Translations under genes and position numbers: made by a program | NCBI RefSeq assembly: GCF_910592395.1 | Contig: NC_088310.1 | Coordinates: 14,207,501 to 14,271,500 of the forward strand | Direction: 5' to 3' | Origin: Lineus longissimus | Taxonomy: Eukaryota; Nemertea; Pilidiophora; Heteronemertea; Lineidae | Length of the DNA stretch: 64,000 nucleotides | The notes under the pieces: model-generated | Database searches by the model: none | The model's input: only the letters and a program-made list of their open reading frames with translations | What the model was told of the DNA's origin: nothing | Part shown: positions 51,531 through 61,529 of the stretch, piece after piece | How positions within the stretch are numbered: position 1 is the stretch's first letter | How the letters are laid out: the number at the start of each line of letters is the position of its first letter

Positions 51531-54132
51531 AGACAACAAGAGAGTAGAGCTTATCATTACCTTTTATTTCATAACGCAATCATCTGTTTATGTCAAAAAA
51601 TAAATGTTTTGCGCACGTTATACCATTTTGGGCCCACAGCCTGGGATGGAGGTGCACTAGAACCTGGGAGTTTGGGTTGAAGGGGTTCACAATGCCATTT
51701 TTTAAATACTACGAACACATGTCTATACATAATATATCACTTCATAGTGATATAGGTGAAGAATGTAGCATAATTTTAAGGTTGAATCTTTCTTCAAACA
51801 CATTTTAAAAACAAAAATCAGTGGTCAGTAACAGAAAAAATACTCTGCACTGAAGGGTTAAGGTCATTTGGAGAACATTGAAAATTGAAACTCCCATGTT
51901 CAAATTTTGGAGTTTTTAGTTAAGACAGGAGTGACTGCTCTCAGCTGCCAATTAGCACTACACCTCATTAACTCTTTCAACCCTATGATGAAGTATACAC
52001 GGATTTCAAATCATTCCCCAACTCTGCTCACAGCTGTTTCAGCTAAGCCTTATCATGACATCGAAATGATCCATCCCCAGCACAGGCCTGCAGCTGCCCA
52101 GCGATTGCTCAGCGCAAAAAGCTTGCTAACCACTATGTAAACATTGTCTCCATCACACAATTGCAATACCAATTCAGTCTAAAGGGTAATGCGTTCAAAA
52201 CACGAGCGCAAGCCTGTGGACGTTCTGCTTAAAGATACGTCGGTTTTGATTGGCTCATTAGGTCTATCACGTGCCATGCCACCCGCTGACGAACTTTCAT
52301 GAAATTCGGATCAGAATTAATGAAACAGCGACGATTTGTGGTATTTTTATCGATATTTCAACAAGTTGCAGATTTCCGAATTTCATCAAACTAGATACCC
52401 GGTAGGTGTAATATCACTCATCATAAATACCCCCACCGTTTAACATATCTTAATTCAGTTTCGTACCAAATCGTGCGCTTATTCAGACAATCCTAGAACT
52501 TGGATCTGATCCGATTCAAAATGGCCGGCTTGCAGACTGAGATGAACTCGAGGTGCCAATTTCATCTTACAACATCGGATTCCCTTGACCGTTTATTTGT
52601 AGTACGAGTTACTTTAAATATTAATTGATATCCTAACTTCAATTAGTTTCCGTTTTTAAAATTTAGTTTGCACTATTAATGCAGAAATATGCATTTGAAA
52701 CCCAGTGTCCAGTTTCAAGTTTCTTTGGTTCAGTCTATTGTGCTGATAGGGGTTCGGTTTGGGTGGAAATATAAATGAGTCACAATTTTTTGGCAACTTG
52801 TAACCAAAACATGAGTTAGTACTTATTGTAGTCTATCCCGAAAACAAATTCAGGGATGTTTTTGATGAATCTGGTTTTCAAACTTTTGAAACACTGAATA
52901 GTTTTTCGGCATGTGCTGAGCTTATCACCCTTGGCCACAATGGACTTGCCCATTGACCCACACATTGGATTTGTTTTGATTTTTTTGTACAGGGTGATGT
53001 TAAAACAGTGTCTTGTGTTGACTGGTTGCCTATGCATAAACATTTCTTTTTTTTCTCTGTGACTGTTGCCGCCATATACTGCGGCTAGTTTGTCTTCGGC
53101 ACCTCACCCGGCATAGGCGGAATCGGTCGCACACGCCAACATGAGATATTTCTTCTTTAATCGATTTGCAAATTAATCCTCGTTTCAAACTGGAAATTCT
53201 TAGCCAAATGTGGCTTATTGTAATGAGGAGAGAGGTAATTATGCAGTATAAAGCATACAGATAATTGAAATGCGTTGATTAATAGTTGGGCTATTAATTA
53301 GGCCTGTGTTTGGCACGTTTTAATGACTTGATGACTTTTGCAATATTTTAGTTGGTACTCAGTACGCCAGTAAGCGCCACCAGTTTTAGGATGCGGTCTT
53401 TTAATTGATATTCGTTATGCCAGGAGGCGCCACTAGTTTAGGATGTGACATTGTTTAAGATGTGACAATGATGATTAGTGCAGAACGTTATAATGATTCC
53501 AGAGCATTAATTCGGTTAGTTTGGACACAAAATCGTTTATGTTGTGTTTTTCCAGGATTCTGTTGCTGTTTAGAGACTAGTCACGCAATTTAGTAGAATG
53601 GTGGCATTGGTAACATCCTGGACTTAGTTTGGACAAAGCTTCAACCGAAGACCAGAGCAGGAAGAAGACGTCACAATAGACTTGGAAAGACACTGTAATT
53701 GCTGCGGCTGAAATTGTACCCAAGTGGTATTGTAATCTTGACTGTTTTTGCGTTATTAAAGTTGTTGTTGTTAATCCAGTGTTACTGTCATCATCTCGCT
53801 ACTTTGAAGTATGTTTGAGCAGCAATAGTGACTACATTGTTAGATTTTGTTCCGACTCTCGTGTGTATTGTCTGTAGGCCTATTGTCATTTGTCACTGTC
53901 AGCATTTATTCGAAGAATCAAAGAACACAATTCATGCAATTGATCAGTACATGGTTTTGTATTGTCAGGGTTGCAAGAAAGGTGAAAACAATTTTTTTTT
54001 TAACTGGGGTACCATTACCAGATTTGTCTGTTTTATAATGTGTATTCTTTCATGTTCCTTATCCATGGCTGCCAAGTGTGCTAGTCATCCTTCAGTTACT
54101 AAGTACTAGATTTTCCTTTTCTTTATTTTCAG
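51531..54132. other. 2.6 kb with no secure gene
   Basis: At 51835-51865 'CTGCACTGAAGGGTTAAGG' looks like the right end of a TTAA-type MITE, but no partner end was found. At 53075 on the minus strand a short frame starts ATGGCGGCAACAGTC and, after a 2-nt shift in an A-rich run, continues to 52816; no family was recognised. Between 53300 and 53830 the sequence has an LTR-like feel ('GGCGCCACTAGTTTAGGATG' repeated with 'AGCGCCACCAGTTTTAGGAT' 60 bp earlier, and 'GCGTTATTAAAGTTGTTGTT' near the end). A solo LTR is possible but unproven. Confidence 0.35.
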
Positions 54133-54435
54133 TTGGTGGTGTGGAGAGTAGGCGTACTGATGGGTGAGCAGGGTGCTGAAAGCATCCACAAGCTTGTCAA
54201 TCTTGACAAGAGAACCTATGCCTGTGTGAGGGATTCAGAACTTCAGATGAAATTGTTGTACTCCAATCATGCTCTGCTTATTACTGCTAATCCAGACAAT
54301 ATGAAGAAGAGTGAACGAACGTGCAAGAAGGTCTTAGAAAGTGGTAAAGAATGTCCTGGTCGGTTGAAAAAATGTCCTGCTCAAAATAATGAAAGGATGT
54401 GTCAGAGCTGTTTCAAGCATTTGTTCAGTCAGTGA
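54133..54435 (+). CDS. Terminal exon of a transposase-like gene (G-E-Q-G-A-E-S-I-H motif)
   Basis: TTTATTTTCAG precedes 54133. The frame is open from the acceptor: 'LVVWRVGVLMGEQGAESIHK', 'LVNLDKRTYACVRDSELQMK', then a Cys-rich end 'ERTCKKVLESGKECPGRLKK' and 'ERMCQSC...', stop at 54433-54435. G-E/S-Q-x-x-E-x-x-H in a helix is the pattern that carries the last catalytic acid in several RNase H-fold transposase-like proteins of invertebrates. The C-terminal C-x2-C pairs suggest a zinc site. The upstream exons were not found within the window, so this may be an isolated 3' end. It is on the plus strand, opposite to the host UBR-like gene. Confidence 0.55.
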   Translation: MVVWRVGVLMGEQGAESIHKLVNLDKRTYACVRDSELQMKLLYSNHALLITANPDNMKKSERTCKKVLESGKECPGRLKKCPAQNNERMCQSCFKHLFSQ

Positions 54436-54828
54436 TTGTTTTCTACATGTTGGTTTCTTTGGATAGTTGTTTGAAGGGTTCTTTTCTATACTTTATTAGC
54501 TCAGATCACATGGGTGAGCTTATGTCATGGTTTCTAGTTCTACATGTAAATCAAGAGTAAGGTGACCTTCAGCTGTCATGTGGATGTACTTTATTTCAGC
54601 TCACATGTGTGAGCTCACATGTACATGTACACGTGCATGTCATTCTGCATTTTTCGGTCTGATCCTGGCATATGATAATGTTCATTTCAGGTGATGGAAA
54701 ATACCATACGGGTTCTGCCTGATAATTATTGTGTCTCGTATTAATCTGTGATTATTCACTGTAAAAATGTACCGGCATGACCGACCAGTAGTATAGTATT
54801 AGTATTGTACAGAATGTTTTTTTTCTAG

Positions 54829-55040
54829 TCACTGAAGCCAGTTTGTTTACGATACTAAGTTGTCAAGAAAGGGTTAAATTACAGGTTATGTCTTCCATGG
54901 GGCGGACAGTACACCTGTTTTTTTTCCCCCAAATATGGCACTTGGCTCCATTTCAGTAATAATCTGCATAGTTCTGTCTTTGCCCCTCTTAGTTACAAAT
55001 ATTGAGTTGTCAAATGTTCCAAAGTTCGAAAACAATATGC
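54829..55040. repeat. Direct duplication of about 170 bp, copy 1
   Basis: The blocks 'TCACTGAAGCCAGTTTGTTT', 'GATACTAAGTTGTCAAGAAAGGG', 'CTTCCATGGGGCGGACAGTA' and 'CACCTG', and a later 'TAGTTCTGTCTTTG', recur at 55242-55410 in the same order. Confidence 0.85.
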
Positions 55041-55048
55041 CATTGATA

Positions 55049-55206
55049 CAGTCCAAGTCACAAATGTCATCGCCAAAATCGTGTCACTGTTGCGCAAATG
55101 ACACGCTACAAATGGGGAAGGTCGCGCGTCATTCGGCGCAAAACTCGCCTGAATGTCCTGCGTCCCTGACGCGACGCGAGAGGGGTGACATTTGTGACTT
55201 GGACTG
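55049..55206. mobile_element. 158-bp TA-flanked MITE (Tc1/mariner-type)
   Basis: The termini, left CAGTCCAAGTCACAAATGTC (then A) and the exact reverse complement at 55186-55206, are flanked by TA at 55047-55048 and 55207-55208. The inside is CpG-rich ('GGTCGCGCGTCATTCGGCGC', 'GCGTCCCTGACGCGACGCGA') with a further palindromic core. TA targets point to Tc1/mariner transposases. Confidence 0.88.
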
Positions 55207-55241
55207 TAGTTCTAGTGAAGCGAATGTACAGATCGTTTTTT

Positions 55242-55410
55242 TGCAAGGCACTGAAGGCTGTTTCCGATACTAGGAAGTTGTCAATAAAGGGTCAAAAGTA
55301 CAGGTTCTTTCTTCCATGGGGCGGACAGTACACCTGTATTTTGCTCCGAATTTGGCACTTTGCTGCATTTCTTTACTAGCCTGATTTAGTTCTGTCTGTG
55401 TCAGTCTTAT
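55242..55410. repeat. Direct duplication of about 170 bp, copy 2
   Basis: This is the partner of 54829-55040. The unit spacing is about 413 bp including the MITE, or about 255 bp without it. Confidence 0.85.
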
Positions 55411-55679
55411 GGCGCCTTGCTTCTATCTACCCTTGGCATCCACTGTAAATCAAAGTTGAACCTTCACATGTTTTAGAGCATTGATGGACTTGTGAACTAA
55501 TATTGTATATACTTTAAGGGTTATTATAAATTGTGAATATCAGCATTCAATTGATATCTTGACTTTTTCATTTTTGTGAACTGCCACGTCGGTATGGAAT
55601 ACTATCCTCTGGTCAAGCATTGGCACTCAACACAACTAACCTGGTTGTGAAGGAGACCTGGTGAGGGATCTGGAACCAC

Positions 55680-56470
55680 TTGTCCCATCTTGTTTAAACA
55701 GGACCAAGCCAGATGAGACGGTCACATCCCTTGCCAATGATCATTGATGATGTTACATGTATGACATGTCCTATACTAGTCCCATCTTGGTTCAGGGACA
55801 CTATAACCAAGCTGGATGAGACGATCACATCCCTTGCCCAAGATATTGGTTATGAGGTGTCCAATAGCCCCATCTTGGTTCAGGGACACTATAACCAAGC
55901 TGGATGAGACAGTCACATCCCTAGCCCATGATATCGGTTATGAGGTTTCCTATAGTCCCATCGTGGTTCAGGGACACCAAGCCGGGTAAGACAGTCACAT
56001 CCCTTGCCCATGACCTTGGTTATGAGGTGTCCTATAGTCCCATCGTGGTTCAGGGACACCAAGCCGGGTAAAGACAGTCACATCTCTTGCCAATGATATT
56101 GGTTATGAGGTGTCCTTTAGTCCCATCATAGTTCAGGGACACCAAGCCGGGTGAGACAGTCACATCCCTTGCCCACGATATTGGTTATGAGGTGTCCTAT
56201 AGTCTCATCTTGGTTCAGGGACACCAAGCTGGGAGGACAGTTATATCCCTTGCCCATGATATAGATTATTAGGTGTCCTATACTTGTCCCATTGAGGTTC
56301 AGGACACCAAAACGAGCGAGATGGTCACATCCCTTGCCCATAATATATAGGTTATGATATATCCTATACAGAGTCCTATACTGCTTGTCTCATCTTGGTT
56401 CAGGGACACCAAGCTGGGTGTGTGACGGTCACATCCCTCGCCTATATGTTGGTTATGACATGTCCTATAC
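55680..56470. repeat. Minisatellite, 75-80 bp unit, about nine copies
   Basis: Each unit reads 'CCCATC(T/G)TGGTTCAGGGAC', 'ACCAAGC(T/C)GGGTGAGAC', '(A/G)GTCACATCCCTTGCCCA' and 'TGATATTGGTTATGAGGTGT', then 'CCTATA(G/C)T'. Unit-to-unit identity is about 85-95% with small indels. Short frames across it on either strand come from the repeat. Confidence 0.92.
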
Positions 56471-58240
56471 TACTTTTCGCATCGGTTCAACAGGACTATT
56501 TGCATCATAAGGTGACTATTTGCATGTGTGACTATGTCTTCAGTAAGTATCATAACTTCTATACTATTACTAATCTGGCATTCCAGTACAGTCTGCATCA
56601 TAACTTCCATATGGATCTGGTCTTCAGTGTAGTATAAAGAAGGAGGGTTTAGTTGTGATTTTGAACACAAGGTACAGCCAATCATCATTTTAACCCCCAC
56701 ACATATATCACTATCAGGTTAAAACTTTTTTGGCTAAAGAATTGCATCAGATTCATAACACTTTATAGGTACCATCTTTTATGAGGGAATAATATATCTT
56801 TCAAAAGCACATGAAAAAAGTGTCATGAGGAATCAGTAAAAAAAGGACCAGTGATTTACTTTTTTCAAGGAAAACCCCATGTTATTATAAAAATACATAG
56901 CTAAGTCAGAAGTTATGGATATAATTGTCATTTTCTGAAGATTTACAGCATCTGCTGAAACTAAAAGGGAGTGTAAACAATCATCAACGTTTGCACAGAA
57001 AAATGCCATCAAAGTCATCCCTTAGCTAACTCATTGTAATGCTGGCCCAGGCCTACTATTCAAGATGGCAGCCGAAATATACTACACAAATCTTGGTTCA
57101 CGCCAAGTTGATTCTAATCAATACATATAATCCTAATTACTACAGCAAAACTGAGGGCATACATGGGTAAATTCAGGCCTATTATGTAATCTTCGCACGT
57201 TCCGAAAGCTGTCTGGGGTGAGGAACTGGGCTGTTTATTGGGATAGCAATTAACACTTTGGTGTCGCACCTCCCTGTAGAGCGTAATCTGGTAAAACTTG
57301 TATTTCAATTCCAGCTGAAACAGCTGTGTGCTACAGCATAAACACGGTGGCATCGAAACCAGTTTCCAGTTCATTATTAATGATCTCAAGTGCGATTGGG
57401 GAGCCATCTACAGTTTGCCAATCAAACTAATAGACTTCTGGGCTTGAAGTAAAAATTCACAGACGATATTTGGTTTTGAGTCTACTGGGGGGCCGGGGTA
57501 TTGAATCTGACTTTGCATATATCATTTTGTATATATCAGTTTATAAGGAATGATTCAAGGAAATATTCCTTTTTCGATAAAAGTGGCTGCTGACAATTCT
57601 TCGGAAAAATGTCAGTACACAAAATTAGCAAAATTGAAGACACTCAGAAATATATAAAAATTCATGAATATCTATAATCTTTATATCACTGTCACTGTCA
57701 CTGTCAAGACCTTTCTAATGGTACCACGCAAGTAGTAGTAGGGGGAGTAGTTTTTGTAAAATAAAATCCTGAAATCTTGCTTTTTCCTGAAAATCGGCTG
57801 GGATCTGGGAACTGTCGCGTCAAAAACTGCTAGGGCTGAAAGAGTTAAAATCCCTTGATGATAGTTAATTTTCCAATAAAGGACATGGGTAAATGTCCAG
57901 GCTGCCTAATGAGTTTGATGTCTGTGTACACCAGGGACAAATCTGTAAATACCAACCCTACCACAACAATAACACCTATGCGATATATTAACCTAGTTAA
58001 AACATCCGTATCATTTCAACAAGACATTCCAAACGGTTAGGATTCTGTTGCTTCTGCAAGGTCAGTGCAACAGTTTGTGACCTTGACCTCTTTGATCATG
58101 AAAAATGGTTTAACTCCAAAGCCCGGATATAGATCTGTGATTCAAAGTTAGTATTGATCAAAGCAATAGTTATATGAAATTTAGACGTTATAGGTTTTTT
58201 GGGCCCCCTAGTAGCCAAATCATAAAACTTATCTAAAATG
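56471..58240. other. 1.8 kb without a recognised gene
   Basis: AT-rich DNA. It carries a fragment resembling the dispersed family at 58060-58215 ('GACCTTGACCTCTTTGATCA', 'GGGCCCCCTAGTAGCCAAAT'). No exon was recognised; the frame at 57114-57407 (-) shows no family features. Confidence 0.4.
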
Positions 58241-58652
58241 CGAATTTTATCTAACATGCCAGCTACAAATGATTTTAATGTGTTGTGGGATAGAGTACAC
58301 CAACCTAACCATAGAAACCAATTCTTAAGTTTTTTCCAGTGGTGGGTGTAGAAGATAGTTAGAAGTTTTTTTAATAACTTCATCATTGGACTGTTCAAGA
58401 TTTTAGTGTATATTGATTCTTGGTGTAAATAACTTCATCATTGAACTGTTCAAGATTTAAGTGTATATTGATTCTTGTGCTCCTGTACAATGCTCCATTT
58501 GTGGACTAATGATGAAGTAATTAAAAAAAATTCTAATCCCTCTTTCTCCCACCACTGGAAAAACTTAAGAATTGGGGTTCTATGGTCAGATAGGCATACT
58601 CTATCCCACAGCACATTAAAATCACTGTAGCCTGCATTATAAATAAAACTCA
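58241..58652. mobile_element. 410-bp palindrome (fold-back element) with internal direct repeat
   Basis: The left arm 58241-58400 and right arm 58490-58652 are inverted copies. Shared phrases are 'GATTTTAATGTG', 'GGGATAGAGTA', 'CCATAGAA(A/C)CC', 'AATTCTTAAGTTTTT' and 'CCAGTGGTGGG', read in opposite directions. The centre holds a 47-bp direct repeat ('TAACTTCATCATTG(G/A)ACTG', 'TTCAAGATTTTAGTGTATAT') at 58375-58421 and 58428-58474. The right edge is about 140 bp from the 3' splice-donor side of exon A. No protein is encoded. Confidence 0.85.
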
Positions 58653-58789
58653 TCCCTTAAATCTAAAGCGTTGGGAAGCTATAGCACCAGAGAGGTCAAC
58701 ACAACATTTTGTGACCTTGACCTTGAAAAGTAAGGCAATTTTAATTTGGAGTCTCCTGTGACTGGCAATGTTTTTGTTCTTGCACCTAC

Positions 58790-58942
58790 CTGTCAACAAC
58801 CTGATGCAGTGTTTCCTGACTTCATCTGGCTGAACAACCTGACCAACCACAGCACCAAGACGTACTAGGGCACAAAGGCAGTCTGTCTGACGTGAACTCA
58901 TTGAGCCAAATAATGGTTTTCCTTCGGCTCTGAGACACTGCT
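58790..58942 (-). CDS. UBR1/2/3-family E3 ubiquitin ligase, exon A
   Basis: On the minus strand TTTCATACAG precedes 58942 and ACAG/GTAGGT follows 58790; 153 bases. The product reads 'QCLRAEGKPLFGSMSSRQTD', 'CLCALVRLGAVVGQVVQPDE' and 'VRKHCIRLLT'. The pattern G-(K/R)-P-L-F...R-Q-x-x-C-L-x-A-L-h-R and V-x-K-H-x-I-R-L-L, placed just before the P-C-V-L-A-F-D block, is that of UBR1/UBR2-type ligases. The exon ends one base into a codon, which exon B at 31223 completes as Ala, giving an intron of 27.6 kb. Upstream exons are not seen in the window. Confidence 0.8.
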
Positions 58943-58979
58943 CTGTATGAAAAAAAACACAATAAATTATTTATTTAAT

Positions 58980-59330
58980 AAAAATGAAATGGTCTAGGGA
59001 CCATGTGCTCACCTCGGGTAAATGCATGTCATATGCAGTAGATAGGGGGAGAACAGTTTTGGGTATTGATGTATATTTTGCAATCTTAGAGGAAGTGGTG
59101 TGGTCGTGTAGCTTTTATGGAGAATTTAAAGATTTCATTGACTTTTCATGATGGCCACCTGAAGCCCCAAATTGTTTATGAGATTCAGGGTTATTGTAGA
59201 GTGTACATGTACATGTCACATGGAAATTGGTTGACATCTGTTCAACAATTTAGGAGTAATAGGACTTAGTTGAATTTTTAAGATGGAGGCCAGTGGCCAT
59301 ATTTGTCACTGGATTTGACTGAAAATTAGT
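58980..59330. repeat. Dispersed family 3 ('AAGATGGC...GGAGTAATAGGACTT') copy 1
   Basis: It starts with the family head 'GAAATGGTCTAGGGACCATG' then 'TGCTCACCTCGGG'. It reads 'TGTAGAGTGTACATGTACAT', 'GGTTGACATCTGTTCAACAA', 'TTTAGGAGTAATAGGACTT' and 'TTTTTAAGATGGAGGCCAGT'. The same text returns at 60950-61260. Confidence 0.8.
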
Positions 59331-60480
59331 GATACACCCTATTTAGGTAGGGGTGCGTAAGCTATACATGCGTGAAGGAATTAGTGCATTTACATTAGAA
59401 ATTCTCTGTATAGCTTGAAACGTCAAAAATGGCACTGATAAATATGCGGGGTAGTTTCATGTGTCTGTGCGTCGCTCCAGCGCATCGGTAGGTCGCGCCC
59501 CATTGGCTGATTTTTCAATTTTCAAGAATCAATTTCAATTTAAGGGGGATTCGGGGGGCCTTTCCCCCCGGCACATGCCTAAAAAAATCTTTATTTGTAT
59601 TCTTATTAGAAAAACTGCCGCCTAAATCACACATTACTCACAAAAATGCTGACGTTTTGTTTCAATTTTGCCGAGGTCACGTGACATATAGTATATTCCA
59701 CACACGCGCGCGCTCGCCTGGTAACTGTTGCCAAGACGTGTTTCTTCAGTGTTTTCTCGAAATCACACTAAATCAACAATACAATATGATCCAAATAATG
59801 CAAATACGCTTTTCGTACCATCTAACATGCACTTGATTGCCCACTGCGCATGCAAATTAGCGAGAAAAAATTATTGTTATTGCATTTTTTTTTGCCAATA
59901 TATACACCTGCGGAACCATTTCCACATCGGCCGTGGCCTAATAATCCCAACAATTTTAGGGGGGTTGGGTGGGATTTATCCCCCCGACTCATACTTAGGA
60001 CAGATCAAAGAATTTCATTTGCATGTCCGCCTTAACAGCTTAAATCCTGTACAAAAGTGCTGTTTATTTGCGGAATTCAATCAAAACTCGTGCAGATTCG
60101 TGAAACAAGTCTCAGTTGGCAATACACCATCTAAATTCTGCACCCTAGCAGACAGAGAAACAAACAAATTTCCGCCATCTGCTTTAGTGGCGTCCGCACA
60201 CGAATGAAGACACGATTTCGATTGTTCTTTTCAAATTTCCCAAATTTCTTGCAATATTTAGAAATTTTAACAGCAGTAAACCAATTCAATTGATCATTAT
60301 TACCATTCAGAACATACATAGAGACTTTTTCCATAACACGACCTTTTGCAATAATTATTTTTGGCATTTTGTGGCACTGGCACTTGACTTGGCAGTCACA
60401 ACCAAGTCCAAAGACAATTTAAACCAATTTATTTTGATGTCATAATGGCAGGTCTATAGGCTCAAAATCACCCAGTGAGT
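59331..60480. other. No secure gene; G-rich hairpin motifs
   Basis: An open frame of 159 codons at 59728-60207 (+) has no recognisable domain and uses rare-looking composition; I do not call it a gene. Motifs of the type GGGGGATTCGGGGGGCC-TT-TCCCCCCGG occur at 59541-59570 and, in another form, at 59958-59988. Confidence 0.35.
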
Positions 60481-60499
60481 GGGTACATGGAAGGGTTAA

Positions 60500-60835
60500 T
60501 TGACTGTCCAATGGCAATGAGGGGGTTAGGGGGGCTTCCCCCATTGCACTGGATAATATCAAATTCAAATTCAAATTCTTTATTTGCACAACTATCACAA
60601 GTACAGATGACACACATCGCCCCCCCCCCCCAGCGGTAAATGACACAGAAGGGCTAGTTGACTGTCCACCGGGGGGTTTGGGGGCTTCCCCCCAAACGCA
60701 CTGGTTAAAACCTATGTCGACGGAGGGGGGTTTGGGGGTGTCCCCCCCCATTGTAACAGCTGTAGTTGCTAGAGCTTGCACTTAACATATGCTCGTAGGG
60801 GGGTTCGGGGGAGCTCCCCGACATAAAGGGGGGTG
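60500..60835. repeat. Four G-rich hairpin motifs in tandem
   Basis: Around 60520-60550, 60668-60705, 60722-60760 and 60795-60835 the same design repeats: a run of 5-7 G, TT(A/T/C), a second G run, then a short turn and a run of C, mostly followed by 'ACTGG'. Each can fold as a hairpin or, on the G strand, as a quadruplex. Between copies lie '(A/G)AGGG(T/C)TA(A/G)TTGACTGTCCA' repeats. Confidence 0.75.
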
Positions 60836-61400
60836 CACTAAGTCTGTGACTTTACATATTATTGTTGAGAGTACACAGATACATCATCACATGAAATTTG
60901 GTTGCAAGCCGATCATTAGTTCCGGACAAATAGGACATTGTTTAATTTACAAGATGGCCCCCTGGCGGCCATACTCATAATCAGATTTGAGTGAAAATTT
61001 ACCATATTGTAAAAAGTACATAGATACACAAACACATGAAATTTAGTTGCAATCTGATCATTGGTTTTGGAGTAATAGGACTTTGTTATTGTAGAATGTA
61101 CATGTACATGTCACACAGAAAATGGTTGACATCTGCTCAACAATTTAGGAGTAATAGGACTTTGTTGAATTTTTAAGATGGCTACCAGGCGGCCATATTG
61201 GTTGATTGATTTGACTGAAAATTTGGGATACTGTAAAGAGCACATATGTATTATCACATGAAATTTAGATATGTCATATAACCTTATTAGATATACCGGC
61301 CATAAAAATTTCGTCACTCTACGTACAACCATTAGCTTCAAAAAGCAAAAAAATATTTCCAAGATGGCCACCTAAAGGCCAGAAAGTAGGTCATATCACA
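60836..61400. repeat. Dispersed family 3, copies 2-4
   Basis: Three to four partial units of about 110-160 bp: 'ACACATGAAATTTAGTTGCA', 'CTGATCATTGGTTTTGGAGT', 'AATAGGACTTTGTT', 'GATGGC(C/T)(A/C)CC(A/T)GGCGGCCATA' and 'TTTGA(C/G)TGAAAATTT'. All share the 'AAGATGGCCRCC...GCGGCC' block seen in family 3 at 59280. Confidence 0.8.
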
Positions 61401-61529
61401 AAAAAGACTAGAGGCCTGGCGGCCTTAATAGCGACGCTGGCGGATTTGAATAGCAACGAATTTAATTTAATATAAGTTTATTGAGCACCAATATACAAGA
61501 GTACAGAACATAAACAATTAAAAAAATGG

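Larger units (their letters stand above)
30987..58942 (-). other. UBR-like gene body: 27.6-kb intron between exons A and B
   Basis: The intron runs from 58789 down to 31224. Everything between 31.25 and 58.65 kb that I can name is repetitive or mobile. The two exons flank neighbouring parts of the UBR protein with matching phase, so I infer normal splicing across the intron. Both GT and AG signals are near consensus. Confidence 0.7.

Noticed and set aside
51835-51975. GCACTGAAGGGTTAA and TTAACTCTTTCAACCC as paired TTAA ends
   Set aside because: The two are oriented away from each other (outer ends inward), so they do not bound an element.
52816-53075. Possible small gene on the minus strand starting ATGGCGGCAACAG
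   Set aside because: It needs a 2-nt shift in an A-rich run, is under 90 codons, and shows no recognised family; kept as a note only.
53300-53830. Possible solo LTR
   Set aside because: The composition and the 'ATTAAAGTTGTTGTT' phrase are suggestive, but no TG...CA limits or target duplication could be fixed.
59728-60207. 159-codon open frame on the plus strand
   Set aside because: No domain, spans a G-rich hairpin motif, no splice or start context; likely chance.
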